From: Mesorhizobium wenxiniae
GTDB lineage: Bacteria > Pseudomonadota > Alphaproteobacteria > Rhizobiales > Rhizobiaceae
DNA length: 64,000 nucleotides
Assembly: GCF_002284535.1 (NCBI RefSeq)
Contig: NZ_NPKH01000011.1
Location: forward strand, 199,115-263,114
Direction: 5' to 3'
This document shows, in pieces, positions 48,161 to 56,909 of the stretch. A program made the translations under genes and the position numbers. Positions within the stretch are counted from its first letter, which is position 1, and every line of letters begins with the position of its first letter. The notes below the pieces were generated by a model. That model was given only the letters and a program-made list of their open reading frames with translations. It was not told the origin of the DNA and ran no database searches.

Positions 48161-48252
48161 CTCGGACGCAGTATCATTGTTCGTCCGGCATTCCACAATA
48201 GGCTCTTCTCTGCTGCCAGTAGATTCGTGGCAACGTGGCAACATTGAGGGAG

Positions 48253-48693
48253 ATGTCAGTGTCTTTTCCAAAGCTCGTGGCGGCGGTAGCCGCGGTTATT
48301 ATCCTGCCGTCTCAGACTTATGCCCTGGAGAATACATACCTGCCAGTTGAGAAGGTGCCGTATTATGAGGAAATGCCTGACCAGCCCCACCGGCTGGGCC
48401 CCTTATGGGGCAAGCGCGATGTGGGTCCGGCTGGAACGCTGCTGAAAGTCCCGGGGGGATGGCAAGCACCGATACATGCACATACGGCAGACTATCAGGG
48501 CATTGTCATTGAGGGCACCTGGAGCCACTGGGTGCCGGAAACGGGTGAGGGCCGAAACATCGAGCTGCAGCCCGGATCATATTGGACCCAGAAGGCAGAC
48601 CAGATGCATGCCGATGCCTGTATGTCGGAAAAGCAGTGCGTGATCCTTCTTATCAACACCGAACCTTATTCCACTCTTTTCAAGAGCCGATAG
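48253..48693 (+). CDS. Secreted cupin-domain protein
   Basis: 146 residues: signal peptide (MSVSFPKLVAAVAAVIILPS, cleavage probably after TYA), then a cupin barrel. VPGGWQAPIHAHTADYQGI holds metal-binding His residues; QKADQMHADACMSEKQC supplies a third His plus two Cys that could form a disulphide. DUF4437-like. ATG at 48253 is chosen; an in-frame GTG at 48235 is possible. It is 12 bp from the SDR gene, so the two are probably an operon. Confidence 0.75.
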   Translation: MSVSFPKLVAAVAAVIILPSQTYALENTYLPVEKVPYYEEMPDQPHRLGPLWGKRDVGPAGTLLKVPGGWQAPIHAHTADYQGIVIEGTWSHWVPETGEGRNIELQPGSYWTQKADQMHADACMSEKQCVILLINTEPYSTLFKSR

Positions 48694-48705
48694 CTCGACA
48701 TCAAC

Positions 48706-49425
48706 ATGGAGCGTGACCTGGAAGGACAGAGGGTGGTTGTCGTCGGCGCGAGCTCGGGAATCGGGCATACCGTGGCTTGGGAGGTGGCGGCCCGCGGCGC
48801 GGAGGTCGTTATGATGTCCCGCTCCATGGAGAAGCTCCAACGCGCATCAGAAGGCATGCCGGGACATGTGCGGCTTCGTGCAGCCGATATGCGCGATGCG
48901 GTTGGCGTCGCCAATGCCCTTGCCGATTACGACACAATTGACCATCTGGTCCTCACTGCAGTCGCCGACGAACTGGCGCGGGCAAAGCCGCTCGCCGATC
49001 TGACGGATGAGGATGTCGAACGCAGCTTCGACAAGATGCGAGGTTACTTCACAGTCGTGCAGGCTGCAGCGCATCGCCTTTCGCCCACTGGCTCGATCGT
49101 GATGATGTGCGGCGCGGCGGCGGTCCGCCCTCCCGCTATGGGGTTCTCCCTTCTTGCCGCTGAAGGTGCTTCCATTCCGGGTTTCGGCAAGGCGCTTGCC
49201 AGGGAGCTTTCACCCGTTCGCGTGACCGTGGTCATGGCAGGGCTGGTGGATACGCCTATAAACAGCGCACGCCGTGAGCAAAGTGCCACGTGGGCTGAAA
49301 CCTCGCTGCCCGCTCGCCGCTTTGGACAGCCGGAAGATTTGGCGGATGCGATTATCTTCGCAATGCACAATCCATATACGACAGGTGGAATTCTGGTTGT
49401 GGATGGAGGCCTGCTGATTGCCTGA
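48706..49425 (+). CDS. Short-chain dehydrogenase/reductase family protein, degenerate active site
   Basis: 239-residue Rossmann fold. VVVGASSGIGHTVAWEVA is the dinucleotide site; LADAIIFAMHNPYTTG and VDGGLLIA are the usual SDR ending. Where SDRs have a YxxxK motif this protein reads MGFSLLAAEGASIPGF, with neither Tyr nor Lys in register. It may not be an active dehydrogenase, or may use other residues. Linked to the cupin and AraC genes. Confidence 0.82.
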   Translation: MERDLEGQRVVVVGASSGIGHTVAWEVAARGAEVVMMSRSMEKLQRASEGMPGHVRLRAADMRDAVGVANALADYDTIDHLVLTAVADELARAKPLADLTDEDVERSFDKMRGYFTVVQAAAHRLSPTGSIVMMCGAAAVRPPAMGFSLLAAEGASIPGFGKALARELSPVRVTVVMAGLVDTPINSARREQSATWAETSLPARRFGQPEDLADAIIFAMHNPYTTGGILVVDGGLLIA

Positions 49426-49497
49426 CAAAGACAGAGCTTGCCTTCGTCTGGGCGCGTTCCGTCAGTTCTTCCAATAGTTCGGGGAACCCGCCGCGGC

Positions 49498-50727
49498 TCA
49501 CGCCGCCAGCAGCGACTTCAGCTTGATCGTTTGCGAGCCCAGCGCCTCAGGCGCCGGCTTTGCCCTCTTGGCGATCAGCATCTCGGCCAGCCTTATGTCG
49601 CGGCCGACCGAATTGCCTGGGCCGATGCCGCTCGCCGCGACCAGCCTGCCGTCCTCGGCGAGGTGGAACAAGATGAAGGCGCCATCGTCGAGGTCGCGGC
49701 GCACAACCTTGCTGCCCTCGTCCGACAGGCCTGATATCTGCAAGGTCAGGCCGTATTGATCCGACCAGAACCATGGCACCGCCGCGTGGCTTTCACCGGC
49801 GCCAAGCATGTTCCTGGCCGCAAGCGCGCCATGCTCCTGCGCGTTCCGCCAGGCTTCCAGCCGCACGCGCCGGCCGCCATAGACGGCAAGCGGAAACGAG
49901 CAGCAATCGCCGGCGGCGAAGATGTCCGGATCGCTGGTGCGAAGCTCGGCATCGACAGCTATGCCGTTGTCGATCGTCAGCCCCGCTTCCGCGGCAAGTC
50001 CGGTCACCGGCACGGCGCCGATGCCGATCACTGCCAGGTCGGCGACGATGTCCTTTCCGCCCGCAAGCGCGATGCGCACCCCGGCGCCGTCGTCGGCGAT
50101 CGCCGCGATGCCGTCGCCGCACAGGATTTTGACGCCTTCGGCTTCATGCGCCTCGTGGATGATTTTGGCGATCTCGGCCGGCACGCCGCGCATCAGGATC
50201 CGCGGCTGCGCCTCGATGACGGTGACCGTGGCCCCCAGCCTGCGTGCCGCGGCGGCGAGCTCAAGACCGATGAAGCCGCCGCCGACGATGGCGATTCGGT
50301 TTCCGGCGCTGAGATGCGCGCGAATGGCCAGCGCGTCATTGAAGGTCCGGAGGTAGACGCAGCGCGCGCCAAGCCCCGGCATCGGCAGCTTACGCGGGGT
50401 TGAGCCGGTCGCCAGCAAGAGTTTGTCGTAAGGCAGGACCGAACCGTCCGACAGGTGCACGACGTGCGCCGCGCAGTCGATCGCCATCGCCTGAACCGAA
50501 TGGATATGCCGGATCGACCTCTCGGACAGTATTTCATCGCTGGCGATCGCCTTGATCTCGGGCGTATCGCTAGCCATCGCTTCTTTCGACAGCGGCGGCC
50601 GCTCATAGGGCAGATGCGGCTCGTCACCGATCAGCGTCACCGGCCCGTCATAGCCGAGATCGCGCAACGCCAAGGCAGCCCGCCCGCCGCATTCGCCGGC
50701 ACCGATGATGACCATCCCCTTCGTCAT
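49498..50727 (-). CDS. FAD-dependent ferredoxin reductase, MocF-like
   Basis: 409 residues. MVIIGAGECGGRAALALRDL is the FAD site; YERPPLSKEAM and LLLATGSTPRKLPMPG are typical of ferredoxin-NAD reductases of Rieske systems. IAIVGGGFIGLELAAAARRL binds NAD, and DPDIFAAGDCCSFP is the second FAD motif. It starts 5 bp after the Rieske ferredoxin gene. Together with that gene and the desaturase it forms a three-part electron chain like mocDEF of rhizopine degradation. Confidence 0.88.
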   Translation of the reverse strand: MTKGMVIIGAGECGGRAALALRDLGYDGPVTLIGDEPHLPYERPPLSKEAMASDTPEIKAIASDEILSERSIRHIHSVQAMAIDCAAHVVHLSDGSVLPYDKLLLATGSTPRKLPMPGLGARCVYLRTFNDALAIRAHLSAGNRIAIVGGGFIGLELAAAARRLGATVTVIEAQPRILMRGVPAEIAKIIHEAHEAEGVKILCGDGIAAIADDGAGVRIALAGGKDIVADLAVIGIGAVPVTGLAAEAGLTIDNGIAVDAELRTSDPDIFAAGDCCSFPLAVYGGRRVRLEAWRNAQEHGALAARNMLGAGESHAAVPWFWSDQYGLTLQISGLSDEGSKVVRRDLDDGAFILFHLAEDGRLVAASGIGPGNSVGRDIRLAEMLIAKRAKPAPEALGSQTIKLKSLLAA

Positions 50728-50732
50728 CACCG

Positions 50733-51047
50733 TCACCCTATCTGCACCAGGACTTTGCCGGCGTCGAGCTTGACCGGATAAGTCCTGAGATTGACGCAGA
50801 CCGGCGCGCCCCTGGCCGCACCGGTCTTGTAGCTGAAGCGGCCATTGTGCTTCGGGCATTCAATGATGTCGTCCATCACCAGCCCGTCAGCCAGATGCAC
50901 CTTCTCATGCGTGCACAAACCGTCCGTCGCGAAATATTCGTCGTCGGGGCTGCGATAGATGGCGAAGGTGCGTCCGCCATGGTCGAACCGCATCACGTCC
51001 TCTTCGTCGATGTCTTCGGCGTCACAGGCCTCGACCCAGTCGCTCAT
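50733..51047 (-). CDS. Rieske [2Fe-2S] ferredoxin, MocE-like
   Basis: A 104-residue soluble Rieske protein. CTHEKVHLADG and CPKHNGRFS supply the two Cys and two His cluster ligands. It passes electrons from the reductase to the oxygenase. It lies between the desaturase (64-bp gap) and the reductase (5-bp gap). Confidence 0.93.
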   Translation of the reverse strand: MSDWVEACDAEDIDEEDVMRFDHGGRTFAIYRSPDDEYFATDGLCTHEKVHLADGLVMDDIIECPKHNGRFSYKTGAARGAPVCVNLRTYPVKLDAGKVLVQIG

Positions 51048-51111
51048 CAGTCCTCCCGGCAGAATTTTGCTTGGTCAGCTTGCCCGGCATGTTGCTTGGC
51101 ATGGGCGCATA

Positions 51112-52251
51112 TCATTCCGCTGCTGCCGCGACAGCATCGTTGTCGTTGTGAAATTCCTCGCGATAGGGCTTCGCGGTGTGAAATTCCTCGCGATAGGGCT
51201 TCGCGGTCGGCGGCAGTTCGCGCTTGAGGAAATAGTCTTCATTGCGCAGCTGGCGCAGGAAGGCAGGCACCATCTCGCGATAGCCGGCCAGGATCGACTG
51301 CGTCGGCGCTGGCAGGTCGTGCTTGATCATCTCGTGCAGCCTGGGCAGCGCGTGGTAGGGCACCATCGGGAACATATGGTGCTCGACATGGTAGTTCATG
51401 TTCCAGTAGATGAAGCGGCTGATCGGGTTCATGTAGACGGTGCGGCTGTTGAGGCGATGGTCGACGACATTTTCGGCGAGGCCGCCATGCTGCAGCAGGC
51501 CGGTCAAGACATGATGCCAGGCGCCGTAAAGCCGGGGCAGACCGACCAGCATCAAGGGCAGGAACGACCCGCTATAAATTGCCAGCACGATGGTCGCGGC
51601 ATAGATCGCGGTCCAGATGCGGGCAATGCGGATCGCCTTTGGCTGCTCCTGCTCGGGAATGAAGGTCTTTTCCGCCGGGCTGATGATGCCGGCCGCATTG
51701 CGCACCATGTCGCTCATGGCATGCGAGGCATCGACAATGCCGAAGAAATTGAGCACGACGCGCAACAGGTCCGGTGGGCGCATCACCGCGATTTCTGGAT
51801 CGCGGCCGACGATGATCGTATCGGTGTGATGCCGGGTATGGCTCCAGCGCCAGGTCACCGGATTGCGCATGATCATGAAGCAGGCGAGCTGATAGATCAC
51901 GTCGTTCATCCACTGCGTCCTGAACGCGGTGCCGTGACCGCATTCGTGCCAGCGGGAATCGGTGGAAGAGCCGTAAACGACGCCATAGACGAAGAAGAAC
52001 GGCACGCACCACCAGGTGCCCCAGAACCAGGCGCCGCCTGCGCCGCTAAGGATCAGGACGGCGAGCCAGATGATGGTGTCGCGGATCGCCGGGCCGTCGG
52101 AGCGCTGCATTAGCTCCTTCATCTGCTTGCGCGGGATATCGGTATGATACCATTCGGCCGCCGCCAGCCCGGTCTCGACGGCGAGCTTGGCGTCGCGGCC
52201 GATCAGGCTGTAGTCGCGCCGGGACGGTGCTGCGTCCAACATTGCGTCCAT
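51112..52251 (-). CDS. Membrane di-iron desaturase/hydroxylase, MocD-like
   Basis: 379 residues of the membrane fatty-acid desaturase/alkane-hydroxylase superfamily. Histidine boxes are HECGH (about 110), HTRHH (about 146) and NYHVEHHMFPMV (about 300), with hydrophobic spans between. The closest named relative I recognise is MocD, reported to act with MocE and MocF in removing the methyl group of a rhizopine. The start at 52251 (MDAMLDAAPS) has a strong GGAGG. The C-terminus carries TAKPYREEFH twice because of a 30-bp tandem duplication (51149-51208). Confidence 0.85.
   Translation of the reverse strand: MDAMLDAAPSRRDYSLIGRDAKLAVETGLAAAEWYHTDIPRKQMKELMQRSDGPAIRDTIIWLAVLILSGAGGAWFWGTWWCVPFFFVYGVVYGSSTDSRWHECGHGTAFRTQWMNDVIYQLACFMIMRNPVTWRWSHTRHHTDTIIVGRDPEIAVMRPPDLLRVVLNFFGIVDASHAMSDMVRNAAGIISPAEKTFIPEQEQPKAIRIARIWTAIYAATIVLAIYSGSFLPLMLVGLPRLYGAWHHVLTGLLQHGGLAENVVDHRLNSRTVYMNPISRFIYWNMNYHVEHHMFPMVPYHALPRLHEMIKHDLPAPTQSILAGYREMVPAFLRQLRNEDYFLKRELPPTAKPYREEFHTAKPYREEFHNDNDAVAAAAE
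51149..51208. repeat. Exact 30-bp tandem duplication inside the mocD-like gene
   Basis: Copies at 51149-51178 and 51179-51208, identical and in frame, repeating ten codons at the C-terminus. Confidence 0.95.
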
Positions 52252-52362
52252 GAGAATGCCTCCACCAGCGTCCTGCAATCCGCCCGGTCAATGACCAGGC
52301 CGTGGTTGCAGGCCTCGAAGCCTAGAAGTAACGCCAAGCCATGATAGGCTCAATATCACAAA

Positions 52363-52403
52363 GATGGTTTCTATCATTTTCCATCAGAATGATGTAAACC
52401 AAT
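52363..52403. promoter_or_regulatory. Candidate operators in the mocD-lacI divergent promoter
   Basis: Two copies of one motif face each other: AATGATAGAAACCATC (minus strand, 52363-52378) and AATGATGTAAACCAAT (plus strand, 52388-52403). A third copy lies upstream of the importer at 53524. They are the best candidates for binding sites of the LacI regulator encoded next door. Confidence 0.6.
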
Positions 52404-52424
52404 TTGGCAAGCGGAGAGATAGCC

Positions 52425-53456
52425 ATGGCAAAACGGCCGACCATCACCGATCTGGCGCGCACCTCCGGCGTCAGCGTCGCCACCGTCGACCGGGTGCTGA
52501 ACAACCGCCTGCCGGTGCGCGAGGAAACCGCGCGCCGCGTCTATGAGGCCGCCACCAGCATCGGCTACCACGCCGCCGGGCTGATCAAGCAGCGGATGCG
52601 CCAGGAACTGCCGGAATATCGGCTCGGCTTTCTGCTGCTGAGGGGCAATGATGTTTTCTACAGTGATTTCGCGCGGGAACTCGAACTGGCGGTGTCGCAA
52701 TCGCAGCGCTTCCGCGGCGTCGCATCCATCGATTTCGCCAGTTCGCTGGCCCCCGACGAGATCACTGCCCAGATGCGCAAGCTGGCGGCGAAATCCAGGG
52801 CGGTCGCCCTTGTCGGTCCGGACCATCCGACGCTGACGGCAGCCGTCGAGACCCTGAAGGCAAGGGGGCAACCCGTCTTCTCCCTGCTATCCGACTTTGC
52901 CGCCGGCATCCGCGAGGGCTATGTCGGCCTCGACAACCGCAAGGTCGGTCGTACCGCGGCCTGGATAATCGCCAGGGCGGCGAGGAAGCCTGGCAAGGTA
53001 GCGCTTTTTGTCGGCAGCCATCGCTTCCATGGCCATGAGCTACGCGAGATCGGCTTCAGATCATTTTTTCGCGAGCATGCGCCGGAATTCACGGTGATGG
53101 AGACGTTGGTCAACCTGGAAGCCAACCAGGTGACCCATGATGCGATGATCGATCTTCTAGCGCGGTACCCGGATCTTGCCGGCTGCTACGTCGCCGGCGG
53201 CGGCATGGAAGGCGCGGTTTCCGCGCTCAGGGCAGCGAGGCCCGTAAATATGCCGGTGGTGGTTTGCAATGAGATCAACGCCGAGTCGCGCGCGGCGCTC
53301 GCCGACAACATCCTGACCATGGTGATTTCGACGCCGCTGGCAGCACTATGCCGCGAGCTTGTCGATCTGATGGCGCATGCCATCGAGGCAGGCGCTGCCA
53401 ACGCGCCGGGCCAGACCTTCCTGCCCTTCGACATCTATCTGCCGGAAAACATCTAG
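52425..53456 (+). CDS. LacI-family transcriptional regulator
   Basis: 343 residues. N-terminal HTH TITDLARTSGVSVATVDRVL with hinge helix, then a periplasmic-binding-like sugar domain (YVGLDNRKVGRTAAWIIAR, CYVAGGGMEGAVSALR). It starts at 52425 with GGAGAG upstream. Position between the oxygenase genes and the importer suggests it controls both. The ligand is likely a cyclitol or sugar (inference from neighbours). Confidence 0.9.
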   Translation: MAKRPTITDLARTSGVSVATVDRVLNNRLPVREETARRVYEAATSIGYHAAGLIKQRMRQELPEYRLGFLLLRGNDVFYSDFARELELAVSQSQRFRGVASIDFASSLAPDEITAQMRKLAAKSRAVALVGPDHPTLTAAVETLKARGQPVFSLLSDFAAGIREGYVGLDNRKVGRTAAWIIARAARKPGKVALFVGSHRFHGHELREIGFRSFFREHAPEFTVMETLVNLEANQVTHDAMIDLLARYPDLAGCYVAGGGMEGAVSALRAARPVNMPVVVCNEINAESRAALADNILTMVISTPLAALCRELVDLMAHAIEAGAANAPGQTFLPFDIYLPENI

Positions 53457-53837
53457 ATTCAGGCTAAACATCTAGGCTCAGCCAATGCATCCAGGTTCAG
53501 ATCGGGTATCACGATGCATCGGCAATGATGTGAACCATCAGCCTGATAGATTCTTGCAGAAGATTTGCCGGCCCTCAGCCACGTTGTCCGAAAATCCGCC
53601 ATCCGATTTCGGAATCTCCTTGACGCCCGCAGTCGGAATGGAATAAATATTTCACCAGATAGGTATTTTGGTTCTTTCGTTCCGGAACATCTGTTTCAAG
53701 CAGAGGGCTTGGCGTTCCAGCCAGCGCGGAAATCGCCATCGGGAACGGAGATAGCAATCGGGAGAGATCCCCTGGGAGATCGGGGATTCCGGGTAGATCG
53801 GTGCAGCCGGACACCAATTCTGTGGAGGAGAGATAAA
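53457..53837 (+). promoter_or_regulatory. Importer upstream region
   Basis: A 381-bp spacer without a convincing gene. It holds AATGATGTGAACCATC (53524-53539), a copy of the lacI/mocD motif. It also holds GGAA-CATCTG-TTTC (53684-53697), one base away from the GGAA-N6-TTCC site of rhizobial IolR. An AT-richer stretch lies at 53640-53675. Confidence 0.5.
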
Positions 53838-54779
53838 ATGAAGAAACTGCTGTTGGGCGCCGCATTCTTGGCGCTGATGAGCTCGTCCGCCCTCGCTGCC
53901 AAAATCGGCGTGTCAATGGCGCTGTTCGACGACAATTTTCTCACCGTGCTGCGCAACGGCATGATCGAGCAGGCCAAGGGCATGGACGGCGTGGAGCTGC
54001 AGGTCGAGGACGCGCAGAACGACGTCGCCAAGCAGCTCGACCAGATCAAGAACTTCGTCGCCTCGGGCGTCGATGCGATCATCGTCAATCCGGTAGACAC
54101 CTCGGCCACCCAGGCAATGTCGGACGCCGCCGCTGCGGCCAATGTTCCGCTGGTCTATGTCAACCGCGAGCCGGTCAATGTCGACACGCTGCCGGACAAC
54201 CAGGCCTTCGTCGCCTCGAACGAGGTTGAGTCAGGCACTCTCGAGACCCAGGAAGTCTGCCGCCTGTTCAAGGAAGCCGGCAAGACCGAGGCCAATGTCT
54301 ACGTGATCATGGGCGAGCTGTCGAACCAGGCCGCGGTGCAGCGCACCAAGGACATTGACGATGTGATCGCCACTCCGGAATGCAGCTTCATCAAGATCAT
54401 CGACAAGCAGACGTCGAACTGGAAACGCGAGGAAGCGCAGAACCTGATGACCAACTGGCTGTCGACCGGCAAGCCGTTCGACGGCGTGATCGCCAACAAT
54501 GACGAAAGCGCCATCGGTGCGATCCAGGCCATGAAGGCTGCCAACATCGACATGAAGTCGGTTGTCGTCGGCGGCGTGGACGCCACTCAGGACGCGCTTG
54601 CCGCGATGCAGGCGGGCGATCTCGACGTCACCGTATTTCAGGATGCGGCCGGCCAGGGTGCCGGGGCGCTGGACGCGGCGCTCAAGCTTTCCAAGGGCGA
54701 GGCGGTTGAACAGAAGGTCTACATCCCCTTCCAGCTGGTCACGCCGGCAAACATCGACAAGTTCCTGCAGAAGAACTGA
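53838..54779 (+). CDS. Periplasmic inositol/rhizopine-type sugar-binding protein
   Basis: 313 residues with a signal peptide (MKKLLLGAAFLALMSSSALA). The type I periplasmic-binding fold shows FDDNFLTVLRNGM, DAIIVNPVDTSATQ, VYVNREPVNVDTLP, ANNDESAIGAIQAMK and VGGVDATQDALAAMQ. These match MocB/IbpA, the rhizopine- and myo-inositol-binding proteins of rhizobia. GGAGGAG precedes the ATG; the long upstream ORF is not coding. It is followed by a structured 139-bp spacer, then permease and ATPase genes. Confidence 0.9.
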   Translation: MKKLLLGAAFLALMSSSALAAKIGVSMALFDDNFLTVLRNGMIEQAKGMDGVELQVEDAQNDVAKQLDQIKNFVASGVDAIIVNPVDTSATQAMSDAAAAANVPLVYVNREPVNVDTLPDNQAFVASNEVESGTLETQEVCRLFKEAGKTEANVYVIMGELSNQAAVQRTKDIDDVIATPECSFIKIIDKQTSNWKREEAQNLMTNWLSTGKPFDGVIANNDESAIGAIQAMKAANIDMKSVVVGGVDATQDALAAMQAGDLDVTVFQDAAGQGAGALDAALKLSKGEAVEQKVYIPFQLVTPANIDKFLQKN

Positions 54780-54790
54780 GGCAGAGGACC

Positions 54791-54870
54791 GTTTTTCGAT
54801 AGGGAGCGGCGCGGCAGAGCATCGGACCGGTTTGAGAATCCGATGTCGAAAAACAAAAAAGCGCCGCTCC
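54791..54870 (+). promoter_or_regulatory. Structured intercistronic RNA element with crossing stems
   Basis: Three perfect inverted repeats: GTTTTTCGA (54791-54799) with TCGAAAAAC (54846-54854); GGAGCGGCGC (54803-54812) with GCGCCGCTCC (54861-54870); CATCGGA (54820-54826) with TCCGATG (54839-54845). The first two cross, so they are mutually exclusive or form a pseudoknot. No T-run follows, so it is not a simple terminator. Confidence 0.6.
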
Positions 54871-54918
54871 TCCTTTCCCTTATCGCCGAAACAGCCGGCG
54901 GGAGGGCGACTACGGCTG

Positions 54919-56010
54919 ATGGAGGATCAAGATTTGGCACAGACAACCCATGGCGTCGGCGGACTCAGCTATGATGCGAAGAAGCGCACATGGCCTGCCG
55001 AATTCAACGTTTTCCTGGCGCTCATCATCCTCGTCGGCGCCTTCGAGCTGATAGGCCGCGTCTTTCTTGGCGACAGCTTCCTGTTCAACACCCGCGCCAA
55101 TGTCGATACGATCTTTAACGAGGCGCGCCTGCAGATCATCATCCTGCAGGTATCGATCGTCGGCATCATCGCCATCGGAGTGACGCAAGTGATCATTTCC
55201 GGCGGCATCGATCTTTCCTCTGGTTCGGTCGTCGGCGCCACGGCGATGATCGCCATGAGCTTCGCCCAGGTGGCGACGGTCAACGGCAACCCTAACCCCA
55301 AGGCGATGTTCATCGAGCAGGGCTGGACCGACCTGCCGGTGATCGTGCCGGTGCTTGTCGCGATCGGCTGCGGGCTGCTGGCGGGCCTGATCAACGGCAC
55401 GCTGGTCGCCTACACCCGCATTCCGCCGTTCATCGCCACGCTTGGCATGATGGTCACCGCGCGCGGCGTCGCCAAATGGTGGTCCAAGGGGCAGCCGATC
55501 TCGTTTCCCACCGAAAGTTTCGCCGCCATCGGCAAGGGGCTGATGCCGGTCATCATCTTCATATCGCTGGCGATTTTGTTCCAGCTGATCCTGTCATACA
55601 CCAGGTACGGCAAGCACTGTTATGCCATCGGCTCCAACGAGGACGCCGCCCGCATGTCCGGCATAAATGTCCAGAACCACAAGATCCTCGTCTTCGTCAT
55701 TGCCGGCATCCTCGCCTCGCTTGCTGCCGTGGTGCTGAGCTCCAAGAATCTCACCGCTCAGGCCGGCATGGGCGTGATGTACGAACTGGACGCGATCGCC
55801 ATGGCGGTCATCGGCGGCGTCTCGCTGTCTGGCGGCCGCGGCTCGATCATCGGAACGGTGATCGGTGCGCTGATCTTCGGCGTCATCATCTCCGGCTTCA
55901 CCTTCCTGCGCCTCGACGCCTACTACCAGGAGATGGTCAAGGGTGTGATCATCATCGGCGCAGTCGTTCTCGATCAGTGGCGCCAGCGCCTGCGGGCAAT
56001 GAGGGCTTGA
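54919..56010 (+). CDS. Sugar (inositol-type) ABC transporter permease
   Basis: 363 residues with 8-10 hydrophobic segments, RbsC/BPD_transp_2 family. ISGGIDLSSGSVVGATAM is the diagnostic signature, followed by IPPFIATLGMMVTARGVA and GGVSLSGGRGSIIGTVIGA. The start ATG at 54919 has GGAGGG upstream; a TTG at 54934 with GGAGG at good spacing is an alternative. It ends 2 bp before the ATPase gene. Confidence 0.93.
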   Translation: MEDQDLAQTTHGVGGLSYDAKKRTWPAEFNVFLALIILVGAFELIGRVFLGDSFLFNTRANVDTIFNEARLQIIILQVSIVGIIAIGVTQVIISGGIDLSSGSVVGATAMIAMSFAQVATVNGNPNPKAMFIEQGWTDLPVIVPVLVAIGCGLLAGLINGTLVAYTRIPPFIATLGMMVTARGVAKWWSKGQPISFPTESFAAIGKGLMPVIIFISLAILFQLILSYTRYGKHCYAIGSNEDAARMSGINVQNHKILVFVIAGILASLAAVVLSSKNLTAQAGMGVMYELDAIAMAVIGGVSLSGGRGSIIGTVIGALIFGVIISGFTFLRLDAYYQEMVKGVIIIGAVVLDQWRQRLRAMRA

Positions 56011-56012
56011 TC

Positions 56013-56780
56013 ATGTCAGACATCGTCCTGAAGACCGAAAACCTGACCAAATACTATGGCGGCGTGCATGCGCTCGAAGGCGCGAACTTCGAACTGCGCA
56101 AGGGCGAGCATGTCGCCATCATGGGCGACAACGGCGCCGGCAAATCGACCTTCGTGCGCCAGATCACGGCCGTCGAGCAGCGCACCAGCGGCAAGGTCTG
56201 GTTCGACGGCAAGGAAGTGAACTTCGCCGGCCCGATCGCCGCGCGCGAGGCGGGCATCGAAACGGTGTTCCAGAACCTTGCGCTCGCCGACGATCTCGAC
56301 GTGCCGTCGAACCTGTTTCTCGGCCGCGAAAAGGTGCTTTTCAATCTCGGGCCGTTCTCGATCCTCGATCGCAAGTTCATGCGTAAGGCGACCGAGGCAG
56401 CGCTGATCCGCACGGCGGTCAAGATTCCCAACCTTTCCAACACCATTCGCCACATGTCGGGCGGCCAGCGCCAGTGCGTGGCAATCGCCAGAACCGCGAC
56501 TTTTGCGTCCAAGCTCATCATCATGGACGAGCCGACGGCAGCACTTGGTGTGCAGGAGACGATGCAGGTCGAAAACATCATCCGCACGCTGAAAGCCAAT
56601 GGCGAGCCGCTGATCCTGATCAGTCACAACATGCGCCAGGTGTTTGATCTGGTCGACCGCATCGTCGTCTTCCGACGCGGCCGCATCGTCGCCAATCTGC
56701 GCAAGCAGGACACCGACGGCAACGACGTCGTCTCATACATCACCGGCGCCAAGACCGGGGAGGCAGAACTTGCGGCCTAA
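56013..56780 (+). CDS. Sugar (inositol-type) ABC transporter ATP-binding protein
   Basis: 255 residues, a single ATPase domain rather than the fused double RbsA type. Walker A IMGDNGAGKSTFVRQI, ABC signature MSGGQRQCVAIAR, Walker B LIIMDEPTAALG and switch LILISHNMRQ are all present. Single-domain ATPases of this type are found in rhizobial inositol and fructose importers. It completes the binding protein-permease-ATPase set. Confidence 0.94.
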   Translation: MSDIVLKTENLTKYYGGVHALEGANFELRKGEHVAIMGDNGAGKSTFVRQITAVEQRTSGKVWFDGKEVNFAGPIAAREAGIETVFQNLALADDLDVPSNLFLGREKVLFNLGPFSILDRKFMRKATEAALIRTAVKIPNLSNTIRHMSGGQRQCVAIARTATFASKLIIMDEPTAALGVQETMQVENIIRTLKANGEPLILISHNMRQVFDLVDRIVVFRRGRIVANLRKQDTDGNDVVSYITGAKTGEAELAA

Positions 56781-56909
56781 GGCGAATGCCGGCGCGGCGG
56801 GTCATCGGCCCGTCGCCGAGCAACTGCAATAAGAAAATCTACTGCGCCTTGCCGTGAACGGTGCAGTAAAGACGCACTTCCATTTCGAACAATCCTCAAA
56901 GGAAATCCC

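Noticed and set aside
53565..53837. N-terminal extension of the sugar-binding protein
   Set aside because: A signal peptide and GGAGGAG ribosome site place the start at 53838.
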